Assembly: GCA_947446975.1 (NCBI GenBank)
Contig: CANFHM010000016.1
Location: 1 to 42,163 of the forward strand
Source of the DNA: Microthrixaceae bacterium
GTDB taxonomy: Bacteria; Actinomycetota; Acidimicrobiia; Acidimicrobiales; Acidimicrobilacustridaceae
Direction of reading: 5' to 3'
DNA length: 42,163 nt
Made by a program: the position numbers and the translations under genes. Numbering within the stretch: the stretch's first letter is position 1; every line of letters starts with the position of its first letter. A model generated the notes under the pieces. That model saw only the letters and a program-made list of their open reading frames with translations. It was not told the origin of the DNA and did no database searches. Below are positions 1-9,171 of the stretch, one piece after another.

Positions 1-383
1 ATCTCGAGAGTGTCGGCGGTGCACAGCTCGGGGAACCGGATGCAGGTGAGATCGTGCACCGTGACGACCTCGGCGGCACGGCGACTCGGGGGCACCACGA
101 AGTTGGGTCCGTGCACCACCTCGAACCGTCCGGTCCAGTTCTCGAGCGCGGGGTGATCACTGCGACGCCACGCAGCCCGGAGTGGCCGGGCCGCCATCGG
201 ACGTCGCACCACCTCGACACCGGGGGGCAGCGCTGCGCCGAGCGAGCGAGCGCCGCGGGCCGAGACCGCGAACGCCGTGACCTCCACGTCGGGACGGGGC
301 AGTCGGCGCAGGATCTGATCGGTGCAGACGCCGATCCCGGTGCGGTGACCGAGCAGCGAGGTCGCATCGAAGGCGACGCGCAC
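1..383 (-). CDS. GT-B glycosyltransferase (family 1/4-like), N-terminal fragment
   Basis: The frame opens with GTG at 383 and runs off the left edge, so only about 127 N-terminal residues are seen. They begin VRVAFDATSLLGHRTGIG, the usual first beta strand and glycine loop of GT4-type enzymes that act on nucleotide-sugar donors, and later show VVHGPNF and VTVHDLTCIRFPEL, typical of the acceptor-binding N-terminal Rossmann domain. The donor-binding C-terminal half is outside the window. The start lies 2 nt after the stop of the 72-aa gene at 386-604, with no clear Shine-Dalgarno, so translational coupling is likely. Family assignment is by motif resemblance; the sugar and acceptor are unknown. 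Confidence 0.75.
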   Translation of the reverse strand, partial: MRVAFDATSLLGHRTGIGVCTDQILRRLPRPDVEVTAFAVSARGARSLGAALPPGVEVVRRPMAARPLRAAWRRSDHPALENWTGRFEVVHGPNFVVPPSRRAAEVVTVHDLTCIRFPELCTADTLE

Positions 384-385
384 GA

Positions 386-604
386 TCAGCGGCAGTCGCG
401 GAGGCGGTGCAGCGAGCGACGCAGCAGTTCGGTCGGGACGCCCGGTGCGGTGCCGGCGCCCTCGGACTGCTGTGCGGCGAACGCTCGCTCGATGGAACGA
501 CGCTGCACCTGGACCTTCTGGAAGGTCAGCACGCCGAGTCCGATGGTGATGTGGGCGAGGTCGCGTGACGCCTTGGCGAGGTCGTCGAGGGGGTCTGCAG
601 CCAT
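386..604 (-). CDS. Hypothetical 72-aa protein, co-transcribed with a glycosyltransferase
   Basis: A small acidic-to-basic protein (MAADPLDDLAKASRDLAH...) with a hydrophobic stretch TIGLGVLTFQKVQVQRR followed by a basic, probably helical tail. I do not recognise a named family. It looks real because a TACGCT -10 box ends exactly 6 nt before its ATG, and because the glycosyltransferase at 383 starts 2 nt after its stop, so the two form an operon. The promoter is back-to-back with that of the GT2 gene at 659. Function unknown; it may be a short membrane-associated or coiled-coil accessory protein. Confidence 0.6.
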   Translation of the reverse strand: MAADPLDDLAKASRDLAHITIGLGVLTFQKVQVQRRSIERAFAAQQSEGAGTAPGVPTELLRRSLHRLRDCR

Positions 605-610
605 GCCGAG

Positions 611-616
611 AGCGTA
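611..616 (-). promoter_or_regulatory. -10 box TACGCT, leaderless promoter of the 72-aa gene
   Basis: On the minus strand TACGCT is followed by 6 nt (CTCGGC) and then the ATG at 604. That spacing puts the predicted transcription start at the first base of the start codon. No convincing -35 box is visible. Confidence 0.5.
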
Positions 617-650
617 GACGGGGGTGGCCCTGATCCGTCGGTACGAGGGC

Positions 651-656
651 TAGCCT
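651..656 (+). promoter_or_regulatory. -10 box TAGCCT of the GT2/DUF5719 operon
   Basis: TAGCCT lies 2 nt upstream of GTG 659 and 11 nt upstream of the in-frame GTG at 668. A transcript would start near 662-664, which favours GTG 668 as the translated start. The promoter is divergent from the one at 611-616. Confidence 0.45.
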
Positions 657-658
657 CG

Positions 659-3600
659 GTGACCGTCGTGACTGCTGAGGAACCCGCCATCGAACCCGTC
701 GCCCCCCCGGTCGTGGTGGTCATGGTCACCCATGACCCGGGCTGGTGGTTCGACGAGACCCTCGCCAGCATCGCCGGTCAGGACTATCCCAACCTCTCGG
801 TCCTCGTCGTCGACGCCGCCAGTCCGGAACCGGCGGAACTGCGTGATCGTCTCGCCGCGGTGCTGCCGGAGGCCCATCTGCGCCGGCTCGACACCAATCC
901 GGGGTTCGCCACGGCGGCCAACGAGGCGCTGCAGGCCGTGCAGGGAGCCTCGTTCCTGCTGCTGTGCCATGACGATGTCCGCCTCGAACCGTCGGTCGTC
1001 CGGGTGCTCGTCGAGGAGGCCTACCGATCGAATGCCGGCGTCGTCGGACCGAAGGTCGTCGACTGGGCCGATCCCACCCGACTCCTCTCGGTCGGGATGG
1101 GCGCCGACCGCTACGGCCAGCCGGCGCCCTATGTGGAGCGCGGCGATCTCGATCAGGAGCAGTTCGACTCCGTCCGGGATGTCTTCTACGTGCAGGGTGC
1201 GGTCACGCTCGTGCGGGCCGATCTCTTCGAGGCGCTCGGTGGGTACGACCCGGAGATCACCTTCCACGGTGAGGACCTGGATCTCGGCTGGCGGGCGCAT
1301 GTCGCCGGCGCCCGGGTCATCGCCGCACCCGAAGCACGGGTGGCCCATCTCGAGGCGCTCGGCGAGCGCCGGCCGGTCGACGATCGGCGGCGTCTGCAGG
1401 CCCGCCATCGGCTCCGGGTCCGCACGGTGGCCTCCTCGCTGCCCACGCGGCTGCGCACCACCCCGATGGCGGCCGTCTATGCGCTGCTCGAGGTGCTGCA
1501 GTCGCTGCTGTTCGGCCGGTTCCGCCATGCCCGCGACATCACCTCCGCATGGATGTGGAACATCTCCCATGCCGCCAGCGCCCGTCGTCTCCGGGCGCGG
1601 ATGCGCAGTGTCCGACAGGTCGACGACGGCGAGGTCCGGGCCTTCCAGCGTCGCGGCAATCTCCGCCTCGCGGCGTTCCTGCGAGCCCAGTTCGGACGCT
1701 CCGACGGCGACGACGCCCAATGGGATTTCGTGTCGAACCTCCGGGCCAGCCGCGGATCACTCACGCTCACCGCCTGGATCCTCATCGTGCTCTACCTGCT
1801 CATCGGCAGCCGCGAGCTGCTGTTCGGCACGATCCCCGCCATCGGCGACATGCCGAGGATGCTCGGTGTGGGCGACATGTTCTCGCGTTGGGTCAGCGGC
1901 TATCAGAGCATCGGTGTGGGTTCGACCGCTCCGGCGTCCACCGGGTTCGGGCTCTTCGCCCTGCTCGGAACCGTGATGTTCGGTGCCGTGGGTCAGTTGC
2001 GTCATGTCCTGATCCTCGGGATGCTGCCGCTGGGGGTCGTCACCATGTGGCGGCTCACCCATCCGATCGGGTCCCGTCGTGGCCGGGTCGTCGCCACCGT
2101 GGCCTATCTGATGATCCCCATCGCCGGGTCCTCGCTGGCCCGCGGCGACTGGCCCGGGCTCGTGGCCTACGCCGCCATGCCGATCGTGCTGTCGCAGCTT
2201 TTCGGGGCCTCGGGCCTCGCCCCGTTCGGCACGGTGGATGGTCCGGCCGGCCCCGGGGTGCATCGACGGCCCCTCACGCACCGCATCGCCGCGATCGCCC
2301 TGGTGTCCGCACTCAGCGCCACCATCGCCCCGGCGTTCCTCGTCGTGGTCGCCGCGTGCTCGGTCGTGCTCGTGCTCGGCGGACTGCTCGCCGGCCAGTT
2401 CCGCAGTGCATGGCGCGTCCTGCTCACCGGCTTCGGCGCCGCCATCCTCGCCTTCGCCATGCAGCTCCCGTGGAGCCTCTCGGCGATCACCGATCTCCGT
2501 TCCCTGCTCGGTTCCGCATCCACGCTGGGCGTCCCGAGCACCGTCTCGACGATCACCCGGTTCGTCATCGGTCCGGGCGGACCTGGGCTCCTCGGCTGGG
2601 CCCTGCTCGTGGCCGGATCGCTCCCGCTGCTCATCGGTCGGTCCTGGCGTCTGGCCTGGGCGGTGCGCTGCTGGGCACTGGTCCTCGCTGGGATGGCCGG
2701 AGCGTGGGCGCTGGGGCAGGGCTGGATCACCGGATCGCTCCCGTCGGTGTCGTTGCTGCTGGTGCCGGCGGCGGTGGGGCTGGCCCTCGCCGTGGGTCTC
2801 GGGGTGGCGGCCTTCGAGGTCGATCTCCCCGATTACCACTTCGGATGGCGCCAGCTCGCCTCCGTGGCGGCTGCGTTCGCGTTCGTGCTGGCGGGGCTGC
2901 CGGCGCTGGGCGCAGGCTTCTCCGGCCGATGGCATATGCCGCGCGGGGATTTCACCCAGAGTCTCTCGTTCCTCGACGATCAGGCGGCGCAGAGCTCCTT
3001 CCGGGTGCTGTGGTTGGGCGATGCCGGGGTGCTTCCGCTCGCCGGCTGGAACCTGTCGCTCCCCGGGGTCGACGATCTCGGACCCGGACGGTCGCTCAGC
3101 TTCGCCACCTCCTCCGACGGGATGCCGTCGGTGGCCGAGCAGTGGGCCGGTCCGGCCGACGCCGGGCTCCGTTCCCTCGCCTCGTCCCTCGAGGTCGCCG
3201 GCACCGGGGGCACCGCCCGCCTCGGCGCACTCGTCGCCCCCATGGCCGTCCGGTACATCGTGGTCCCGCTGGCCACGGCGCCCGAGCCCTATGCCCTGAA
3301 CACGACCTATGCCCCCGCTGCACTGCTGGCCATGCTCGATGCCCAGCTGGATCTGGATTCGGTCACGGTGAACCCCGGGCTGCGGGTGTATCGCAACGCC
3401 GCATGGGGTCCGGAACGGGCCCTGCTTCCTGCTGATGTCCGCATCCCCGATGGCGGGGACCAGATCGCCGACCGTCTCCTCCCGCAGGTGTCCGGTGCTC
3501 CTGAGGTCCTCCCCACACCCGATGGGTTCAGCGGTTGGAGCGGATCCGTCGACGCCGATGGATCCACGATCTTCCTGTCCCAGTCGGGTGGTGCCGCCTG

Positions 3601-3829
3601 GACGCTGCGTCAGAACGGCAGCTCGCTCGAACGGTCCGATGCCCTCGGCTGGGCGAGCAGCTTCCGCAGCACGAACTCAGGCGAGGCCACCCTCAGCTTC
3701 GACACGCCGATCACCCGCTGGTTGATGCTGCTCGGGCAGGTGCTCGTGTGGGCGCTGGTCATCGCCCACCTGCTGCGGGTGCGGGTCCGGGTCGATGAAG
3801 CCGCCACGCTGACGGGGGAGGAGCGATGA
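659..3829 (+). CDS. Large GT2 glycosyltransferase fused to a multi-pass membrane domain
   Basis: A protein of 1056 aa. Residues about 18-230 are a GT2 (GT-A fold) catalytic domain: VVMVTHDPGWWFDETLASI, the metal-binding CHDDVR with DD at 105-106, and HGEDLDLGWR with the ED pair near 205-206. A basic linker follows, then roughly eleven hydrophobic segments from about residue 370 to 740, an extracytoplasmic domain of about 250 aa and a final membrane helix before the C-terminus. This suggests a polymerising or transfer enzyme that builds envelope glycan at the membrane. Donor and acceptor are not readable. Its stop overlaps the ATG of the next gene (ATGA at 3826-3829). The start may instead be GTG 668, because the TAGCCT box would place transcription start inside the first codons. 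Confidence 0.85.
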   Translation: MTVVTAEEPAIEPVAPPVVVVMVTHDPGWWFDETLASIAGQDYPNLSVLVVDAASPEPAELRDRLAAVLPEAHLRRLDTNPGFATAANEALQAVQGASFLLLCHDDVRLEPSVVRVLVEEAYRSNAGVVGPKVVDWADPTRLLSVGMGADRYGQPAPYVERGDLDQEQFDSVRDVFYVQGAVTLVRADLFEALGGYDPEITFHGEDLDLGWRAHVAGARVIAAPEARVAHLEALGERRPVDDRRRLQARHRLRVRTVASSLPTRLRTTPMAAVYALLEVLQSLLFGRFRHARDITSAWMWNISHAASARRLRARMRSVRQVDDGEVRAFQRRGNLRLAAFLRAQFGRSDGDDAQWDFVSNLRASRGSLTLTAWILIVLYLLIGSRELLFGTIPAIGDMPRMLGVGDMFSRWVSGYQSIGVGSTAPASTGFGLFALLGTVMFGAVGQLRHVLILGMLPLGVVTMWRLTHPIGSRRGRVVATVAYLMIPIAGSSLARGDWPGLVAYAAMPIVLSQLFGASGLAPFGTVDGPAGPGVHRRPLTHRIAAIALVSALSATIAPAFLVVVAACSVVLVLGGLLAGQFRSAWRVLLTGFGAAILAFAMQLPWSLSAITDLRSLLGSASTLGVPSTVSTITRFVIGPGGPGLLGWALLVAGSLPLLIGRSWRLAWAVRCWALVLAGMAGAWALGQGWITGSLPSVSLLLVPAAVGLALAVGLGVAAFEVDLPDYHFGWRQLASVAAAFAFVLAGLPALGAGFSGRWHMPRGDFTQSLSFLDDQAAQSSFRVLWLGDAGVLPLAGWNLSLPGVDDLGPGRSLSFATSSDGMPSVAEQWAGPADAGLRSLASSLEVAGTGGTARLGALVAPMAVRYIVVPLATAPEPYALNTTYAPAALLAMLDAQLDLDSVTVNPGLRVYRNAAWGPERALLPADVRIPDGGDQIADRLLPQVSGAPEVLPTPDGFSGWSGSVDADGSTIFLSQSGGAAWTLRQNGSSLERSDALGWASSFRSTNSGEATLSFDTPITRWLMLLGQVLVWALVIAHLLRVRVRVDEAATLTGEER

Positions 3830-5445
3830 CCCGCGTCCGTCGGCTCCCGATGATCCTGCTCGTCCTCATCGTGCTCATCGGCGGGGTGGTCCTCGATCGC
3901 ACCCGCGAGCCCTCCTCGACCGCCTCGGTCCGGCCCGACACGCTCCTGCCCACCGCCCAACCGGCCGGTTCGGCCGGTTCCACCTGGTACTGCGCCGCTG
4001 GTTCGGCCACCGGCGACGCCAACGGTTTCGCCGAGCAGACCGTCTCCATCGCCAACAGTTCCGATGAGGAGATCACCGGTCAGCTCACGGCCTTCCCCGA
4101 CCGGGGCGACACCGCGACCACCCGCATCCGCGTCGCTGCCCATTCGCGCCAGTCCATCCGCATGAGTGATGTCGTGAAGGCGCTGTGGGCCTCGGCGCTG
4201 GTGGAGCTCACCGGTGGCGAGGTCACTGTGGGGCAGCTCCTCCAGGGTCCGGGCGGTCGGTCCGCCGGGGCGTGCGCGTCGTCGCCGGGGCAGGACTGGT
4301 ACTTCCCATCGGGTTCCACGCGCAACGGTGCCCGCAACATCCTCGCCCTGTTCAACCCGTTCCCGGGTGAGGCGACCGTCGACATCACCTTCGACACCGA
4401 GGACGGCTCCCGCACCCCCCAGCAGTTCCAGGGGCTCGTGCTGCCCGGTGGTCGGGTCACCGCCGTGGATGTCGGCGCCGTGGTCACGCTGCGTGAGCAT
4501 GTCGCCACCTCGGTGCATGCCCGGGCCGGTCGCGTGGTCGTGCAGCAGATCCAGACCGCCGATGGTCGGGAGGGAGCCGAGCAGGGGCTCGCGGTCACCC
4601 TCGGGGCCACCGCGGCGGCTGCCGACTGGTTCTTCCCGGTGGCCACACCGGCCGACAGCGCGGCCCATGAGGTGGTCTCGGTGCTCAACCCGGGCATCGT
4701 CGACGCCAGTGTCGAGGTGCAGGTGCAGGTCGACGATGCCGCGTCGGTCGGCAGTGTCGAGCCCTATCGACTCTCGGTGCCCGCCGGACGGTCCGCCACG
4801 GTGGATCTCATGAGCGATGCCCGCATCCCCCGCACCGCCGAGCGCTGGTTGATCGTGCACTCGACCTCCGGCTCCGGGGTCGTGGCCGAACGGTCCATCG
4901 GTGCCGTCCGCACCGCTGATTCGGGAGGGCTCACGCTCACGATGGGGCTGCCGGTGGCGGCCACTGACTGGTTCGCCACATTCGGCAACCCTTCCGGCAT
5001 GACCTCATCGGTCCTGGCCGTGGCCAATCCCCACGCCGGGGGCGATGCCCGGATCACTGTCACGATCCATGGCGCCGGAGCCGCCAAGGACATCCCGACG
5101 CTCATCGATGTGGTCGTGGCCGCCGGCGAGCGCCGACTGATCGACCTCTCGAAGGAACTCGCCTCGCGCACCGAGGCCTCGATCACCGTCTCCGCCGACC
5201 AGCCGGTGGTGGTGGGTCAACTGATGGTGTCTGGTTCCCCGATCGACCTGCTCACACCCACAGACATCCCGCTCATCACCTCGATCGCCCTGGTCACCGA
5301 TCCGGCACCGCCGCAGGTCGCATCGCTCGACAACACCCTGCTGCCACCGGATGTCACGACCTCCTCCGAACCGGCTCCGACCACCACGGCGAGCACGAGC
5401 ACCACTGCCGCGGCGGGTGCGGCCACCACCACCACCATCCGCTGA
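3826..5445 (+). CDS. DUF5719-like secreted/anchored envelope protein
   Basis: A 539-aa protein. A signal-anchor (MTRVRRLPMILLVLIVLIGG) is followed by a Thr/Ser-rich linker and then repeated units of about 110 aa. Each unit carries a W(Y/F)F or DWF motif (DWYFPSG, DWFFPVA, DWFATFG), a VLNPG- or LFNPF-type turn and a GR-rich segment, which together suggest tandem beta-sandwich domains. The C-terminus is a low-complexity T/A/S tail. Architecture and position after a large GT2 gene match the actinobacterial DUF5719 family, a partner of unknown function in envelope glycan loci; that name is from memory of the family. The ATG overlaps the GT2 stop by 4 nt, so translation is coupled. Confidence 0.75.
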   Translation: MTRVRRLPMILLVLIVLIGGVVLDRTREPSSTASVRPDTLLPTAQPAGSAGSTWYCAAGSATGDANGFAEQTVSIANSSDEEITGQLTAFPDRGDTATTRIRVAAHSRQSIRMSDVVKALWASALVELTGGEVTVGQLLQGPGGRSAGACASSPGQDWYFPSGSTRNGARNILALFNPFPGEATVDITFDTEDGSRTPQQFQGLVLPGGRVTAVDVGAVVTLREHVATSVHARAGRVVVQQIQTADGREGAEQGLAVTLGATAAAADWFFPVATPADSAAHEVVSVLNPGIVDASVEVQVQVDDAASVGSVEPYRLSVPAGRSATVDLMSDARIPRTAERWLIVHSTSGSGVVAERSIGAVRTADSGGLTLTMGLPVAATDWFATFGNPSGMTSSVLAVANPHAGGDARITVTIHGAGAAKDIPTLIDVVVAAGERRLIDLSKELASRTEASITVSADQPVVVGQLMVSGSPIDLLTPTDIPLITSIALVTDPAPPQVASLDNTLLPPDVTTSSEPAPTTTASTSTTAAAGAATTTTIR

Positions 5446-5459
5446 GCGCGAAGGACCCC

Positions 5460-5909
5460 ATGGAACGACTCATCATCGCCGCCGTGCTCATCGTGATCGC
5501 CGTGGGGGTGGCGATCCTGCTCCAGCGCCGACGCCCGTCCCCGCCGACGGGAACGGAATGGAACATCCCGGCCCAGCTCGATCGACGCGACTTCCGGTCC
5601 CCGGAGGCTCCCTGGCTGGTCGCCGTGTTCACCTCGGCCACCTGTGACGCCTGCTCGGATGTGGCCATGAAGGCCGATGCACTGCGCAGTGCCGTGGTCG
5701 AGGTCCAGGAGTTGGAGGTGTCAGCCGATGCCGACCTGCACCGTCGCTACGGGATCGACGCCGTGCCGCTCGTGCTCATCGCCGGTGCCGACGGTGTCGT
5801 CGCCCGACACTTCCTCGGTCCGGTGACCGCCACGGACCTGTGGGCCGCGGTGGCCGAGGCCCGTGATCCCGGCTCCACACCGGAGTCCTGTCACGACCAC
5901 CACGACTGA
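5460..5909 (+). CDS. Membrane-anchored thioredoxin-fold protein
   Basis: A 149-aa protein. Residues 1-21 form one membrane helix followed by QRRRPSPP, then a thioredoxin-like domain. The redox motif is CDAC (C62, C65) in TSATCDACSDV. The cis-proline loop AVPLVLIAG (P103) follows at the expected distance. The C-terminus is His/Asp-rich (SCHDHHD), which may bind metal. It probably exchanges disulfides at the membrane, on either face. GAAGGA about 5 nt before the ATG is a fair Shine-Dalgarno, and the 14-nt gap to the upstream gene makes it the third gene of that operon. CDAC is not the classical CGPC, so the substrate cannot be assigned. Confidence 0.8.
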   Translation: MERLIIAAVLIVIAVGVAILLQRRRPSPPTGTEWNIPAQLDRRDFRSPEAPWLVAVFTSATCDACSDVAMKADALRSAVVEVQELEVSADADLHRRYGIDAVPLVLIAGADGVVARHFLGPVTATDLWAAVAEARDPGSTPESCHDHHD

Positions 5910-5945
5910 GGGCACAGCCCCGGCGGTGTGATCAGCTCGGCGGGA

Positions 5946-7904
5946 TCAGAGTTCGGTGTGATCGGTATGGGGCAGGGAACCGACGTCGATCGGCTCGCCG
6001 AGTGAGGGAGCGCTGGTGGCCGCCGCACGGTTGGGGTTGGCCGAGGTGGAACCGGGCTGGGCGAGCTCCAGCAGACGGGTGACCTCGCCGCCGTCGATGG
6101 TCTCGTGCTCGAGCAGCGCCCGTGCCACGAGATCGAGGCCGTTGCGGTTCTCGGTGAGCAGTTCGCGGCAGCGATCCTGGGCCTCGCGCAGGATGCGCTC
6201 GACCTCCTCGTCGATCACCCGGGCGGTGTCGTCGGAGTAGTCGCGGGAGTGCATGAGATCCTCGCCGAGGAACACCTGACCCTGCTGACCCCACGCCATG
6301 GGTCCGACCCGGTTGCTCATGCCCCATTCACGCACCATCTTGCGGGCGAGCTCGGTGGCGCCGACGAGGTCGTTGTTGGCCCCGGTGGACACCACGTCGA
6401 ACACGAGTGATTCGGCGATGCGTCCGCCCATGCGCACGACCAGGGAGTCCTCGATGTAGTCCTGCCGGTAGATGTGGCGCTCCTCGGTGGGCAGCTGCAT
6501 CGTGACGCCGAGCGCCATGCCGGACGGGATGATCGTGACCTTGTGGAGGGGATCGGCGGTGGGCAGCACCGCTGCACACACGGCGTGCCCGGCCTCGTGG
6601 TAGGCGATCGCCTCCTTCTCGAGATCGGACAGCGCCATCGACTCACGACGCTGACCCATGAGGATGCGGTCGCGGGCCTCCTCGAAGTTCCGACGGTGGA
6701 TCTCGCTCTCGCCGCTGCGCACGGCGAACAGAGCCGCCTCGTTCACGAGGTTGGAGAGGTCGGCGCCGCTCATGCCCGGCGTGCCGCGGGCCACGAGATC
6801 GAGGTCGACATCGGGGGCGATCCGCTTGTGCTTCACATGGACCTCGAGGATCCTGCGGCGATCATCGAGCTCGGGGAGCGGCACCACGACCTGGCGGTCG
6901 AAGCGTCCGGGACGCAGCAGCGCCGGATCGAGGATGTCGGGGCGGTTCGTGGCGGCGATCATCACGATGCCGGTGCTGACCTCGAAACCGTCCATCTCGG
7001 AGAGCATCTGGTTGAGGGTCTGCTCGCGCTCATCGTGCCCGCCGCCGAGGCCGGCGCCGCGCTTGCGGCCGATGGAGTCGATCTCGTCGATGAAGATGAT
7101 GGCGCGGCCGAGTTTCCGGGCGTTCTGGAAGAGATCGCGCACCCGGCTGGCGCCGACGCCCACGAACATCTCCATGAAGTCCGAGCCGGTGACCGACAGG
7201 AACGGCACGCCGGCCTCACCGGCCACCGCACGGGCGATGAGGGTCTTCCCGGTGCCCGGGGGACCGACCAGCAGCACACCCTTCGGGATGCGGGCGCCGA
7301 TCTCGCTGAACTTCTCGGGGTGCTTGAGGAAGTCGACGACCTCCGTGACGTCGGTCTTGACCCCCTCGTACCCGGCGACATCGTCGAAGGTGGTGGCGGG
7401 GCGTTCGGCGTCATAGGTCTTGGCGCGACTGCGGCCGATCGACATGATGTTGCCCATCCCGCCTGAGGCCCGCTTCTGCATCCACATGAAGAAGCCGATG
7501 AGCAGCAGCACGGGGAGCAGCAACGGGATGAGGGTCCCCCAGATGCTCTGGCTCGGGGTGTCGTAGGTGACGCCCTTGTCGATGAACAGGCTCTGGTCGG
7601 CATCGGAGAGCTGCAGGGGACCGGTGGTGGTGAAGCTCGAGCCGTCGTCGAGCTTGCCGGAGATATGGCCGTTGGAGTTGTCGAAGGTGGCCTCGGCGAC
7701 CTGATCGCCGCTCAGCTTCGAGATGAAGTCGCCGTAGTTGATCGAGGTGCTCGTCGACGACGAGGCGATGAACTGCAGCAGGACGGCCCCGCCGACCACG
7801 GCGAGCAGCACGAAGATGGTCCATCGGGGCCAACCGCCATCGCCACCGAGCCGGGATCTGCTCCCGTTCTCGCCGGATGGGGGGGTTGCGTTCTCGGGAC
7901 TCAT
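5946..7904 (-). CDS. ftsH: ATP-dependent zinc metalloprotease FtsH
   Basis: A 652-aa AAA+ membrane protease that degrades misfolded membrane and regulatory proteins as a hexamer. Two membrane helices (about 28-47 and 122-142) flank a short extracytoplasmic domain. The AAA module has Walker A GPPGTGKT (214-221), Walker B IIFIDE (269-274), the pore motif [10 protein letters not shown] and the second region of homology (RPGRF near 331-335). The M41 protease has HEAGH (436-440) and a third zinc ligand D512 in ANNDLVGAT. The length is normal. A TAGGCT box ends 7 nt before the ATG, so the gene can be transcribed on its own as well as from the DUF3499 gene 36 nt upstream. It converges with the thioredoxin gene across 36 bp. 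Confidence 0.97.
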   Translation of the reverse strand: MSPENATPPSGENGSRSRLGGDGGWPRWTIFVLLAVVGGAVLLQFIASSSTSTSINYGDFISKLSGDQVAEATFDNSNGHISGKLDDGSSFTTTGPLQLSDADQSLFIDKGVTYDTPSQSIWGTLIPLLLPVLLLIGFFMWMQKRASGGMGNIMSIGRSRAKTYDAERPATTFDDVAGYEGVKTDVTEVVDFLKHPEKFSEIGARIPKGVLLVGPPGTGKTLIARAVAGEAGVPFLSVTGSDFMEMFVGVGASRVRDLFQNARKLGRAIIFIDEIDSIGRKRGAGLGGGHDEREQTLNQMLSEMDGFEVSTGIVMIAATNRPDILDPALLRPGRFDRQVVVPLPELDDRRRILEVHVKHKRIAPDVDLDLVARGTPGMSGADLSNLVNEAALFAVRSGESEIHRRNFEEARDRILMGQRRESMALSDLEKEAIAYHEAGHAVCAAVLPTADPLHKVTIIPSGMALGVTMQLPTEERHIYRQDYIEDSLVVRMGGRIAESLVFDVVSTGANNDLVGATELARKMVREWGMSNRVGPMAWGQQGQVFLGEDLMHSRDYSDDTARVIDEEVERILREAQDRCRELLTENRNGLDLVARALLEHETIDGGEVTRLLELAQPGSTSANPNRAAATSAPSLGEPIDVGSLPHTDHTEL

Positions 7905-7911
7905 GGCGGGC

Positions 7912-7917
7912 AGCCTA
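7912..7917 (-). promoter_or_regulatory. -10 box TAGGCT of ftsH
   Basis: On the minus strand TAGGCT is followed by 7 nt (GCCCGCC) and the ftsH ATG at 7904, giving a leaderless or near-leaderless transcript start between the DUF3499 gene and ftsH. Confidence 0.5.
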
Positions 7918-7940
7918 CGCGCCCGACACGAAAATCCCCA

Positions 7941-8171
7941 TCAAGGAGCGGTCAGGAATCCGGCGATCGAGGAACGGGCACGACGCTGGTCGATGATCTG
8001 CCATCCCTTGGGCACGCTCAGCGAATCGGCGTGGCGGCGGCAGACGTCGTAACTGGCCGGATGGGCCTCCTCGGCCAGTGGGTCCAGGAAGACGGTGCGC
8101 TCGGCGTAGTCGTATCCGAAGGTCGCAGTGGCGGGGTCTCCGCAGCCGGGTCGGGCACAGGAACGAGTCAT
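7941..8171 (-). CDS. DUF3499 family protein (putative zinc-ribbon)
   Basis: A 76-aa protein. MTRSCARPGC and YDVCRRHAD supply C5, C10, C44 and H47, a plausible zinc-binding set, separated by the strand-rich TATFGYDYAERTVFLDPL. This pattern and length fit DUF3499, an actinobacterial family usually encoded next to phosphomannomutase and WhiB-type genes; the function is unknown. Here it precedes ftsH and is divergent from a CPBP protease, with manB 3.5 kb away. A TACCGT box ends 7 nt before the ATG. Confidence 0.85.
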   Translation of the reverse strand: MTRSCARPGCGDPATATFGYDYAERTVFLDPLAEEAHPASYDVCRRHADSLSVPKGWQIIDQRRARSSIAGFLTAP

Positions 8172-8178
8172 GGCTCCG

Positions 8179-8184
8179 ACGGTA
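8179..8184 (-). promoter_or_regulatory. -10 box TACCGT of the DUF3499 gene
   Basis: On the minus strand TACCGT is followed by CGGAGCC (7 nt) and ATG at 8171. It lies back-to-back with the CPBP promoter at 8222-8227, inside a 62-bp divergent intergenic region. Confidence 0.5.
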
Positions 8185-8221
8185 CCGCTGCGGCCTGTCC
8201 TCGGCGCGGACCTCCGACCGG

Positions 8222-8227
8222 TAGCCT
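8222..8227 (+). promoter_or_regulatory. -10 box TAGCCT of the CPBP protease gene
   Basis: TAGCCT, then CGCTGC (6 nt), then GTG 8234. The spacing predicts transcription starting on the G of the start codon, and this box supports the GTG as the true start. Confidence 0.55.
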
Positions 8228-8233
8228 CGCTGC

Positions 8234-9124
8234 GTGAGCACCGAGAAGCGAGTTTCGGGACGAGTGACCCAGTCCAAGAAGCAGGCGGCGATGGCGGCGA
8301 AACCCGCTCCGGCCGTCGTCTCCGGCGACGACGCCACCGATGTCGTCGATCCCGATCGGCCGAAGTACGGCGCCGGTGCGCTGATCCTGACCTTCCTCGG
8401 CGCCCAGCTGCTCTCGTCGGTGGCCTATGTCATCGCCACCTCCAGCACCTCCTACGACTTCGTGGTGCCCGCCGGGGTGGGCGCCGCTGTCGGGCAGGCC
8501 GCAGCCCAGTTCTCGCTCCAGCAGCCGCTCCATGTCGCCGTTCCGCCGCCGCTGTGGCTCACCGCCCTGATGCAGCTCCCGCTCTGGTTCGGGCTCGGTG
8601 CCATCCCGATCTGGTTCGCCGTGAAGCGCGGCAGGGGTGTGGTCGCCGATCTCGGCCTGCGGTTCCGGGCCATCGACCTCCCGATCGGCCTCGCCGTGGG
8701 TGTGGCCTGTCAGCTGCTGCTCGTGCCGCTGATCTACACCGTGCTCTCGAGGATCATCGGCGTGAAGGATGTCTCGGCGGCGGCCCGGGAGCTCACTGAT
8801 CGGGCCTCGTCGCCGATCTCGATCATCCTGCTGTTCCTCATCGTCGGCATCGGTGCCCCGATCGCCGAGGAGATCTATTTCCGGGGCATGGCCCAGACCA
8901 TCTTCGGTCGCCGCCTCCGGCCGCAGTGGGCGATCCTCGCCGCAGCCGCGTTCTTCGCCGCCACGCACCTCCAGCCGCTGCAGTTCCCGGCCCTGCTCGC
9001 CTTCGGTGCCGTGCTCGGTGTGATGCGCTGGCGGTTCGGCCGGCTCGGTCCCTCCATCTGGGCCCATCTGGGCTTCAACGTGGTCGCCGCCGCCTCACTC
9101 GTGTTCAACCTCGGGCTCGGCTGA
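8234..9124 (+). CDS. CPBP family intramembrane glutamic/metalloprotease
   Basis: A 296-aa multi-pass membrane protein of the CPBP (Abi/CAAX protease Rce1-like) family. The N-terminal 40 residues are polar and probably cytoplasmic. Motif 1 is EEIYFRGM, with E212, E213 and R217; motif 2 is FAATHLQP with H245; motif 3 is IWAHLGFNVV with H278 and N282. All proposed catalytic residues of the family are present. Bacterial members act in prenyl-protein processing, bacteriocin immunity or unknown proteolysis; no target is visible here. The start is GTG, fixed by the -10 box 6 nt upstream. The next gene begins 47 nt downstream in the same direction. Confidence 0.92.
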   Translation: MSTEKRVSGRVTQSKKQAAMAAKPAPAVVSGDDATDVVDPDRPKYGAGALILTFLGAQLLSSVAYVIATSSTSYDFVVPAGVGAAVGQAAAQFSLQQPLHVAVPPPLWLTALMQLPLWFGLGAIPIWFAVKRGRGVVADLGLRFRAIDLPIGLAVGVACQLLLVPLIYTVLSRIIGVKDVSAAARELTDRASSPISIILLFLIVGIGAPIAEEIYFRGMAQTIFGRRLRPQWAILAAAAFFAATHLQPLQFPALLAFGAVLGVMRWRFGRLGPSIWAHLGFNVVAAASLVFNLGLG

Positions 9125-9171
9125 TCGGTGCACCCCGTCGCCGGCCCGACTGGTGCAACGATGGGACGATC

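Noticed and set aside
1549-3435. A second plus-strand frame of 628 codons inside the GT2 gene
   Set aside because: Arg/Pro/His-rich shadow with no family features; the 1056-aa glycosyltransferase frame has motifs, membrane helices and start signals.
5928-5947. TGATC...GATCA inverted repeat between the thioredoxin gene and ftsH as a terminator
   Set aside because: Only 5 bp with a 10-nt loop; too weak to call beside two convergent genes.
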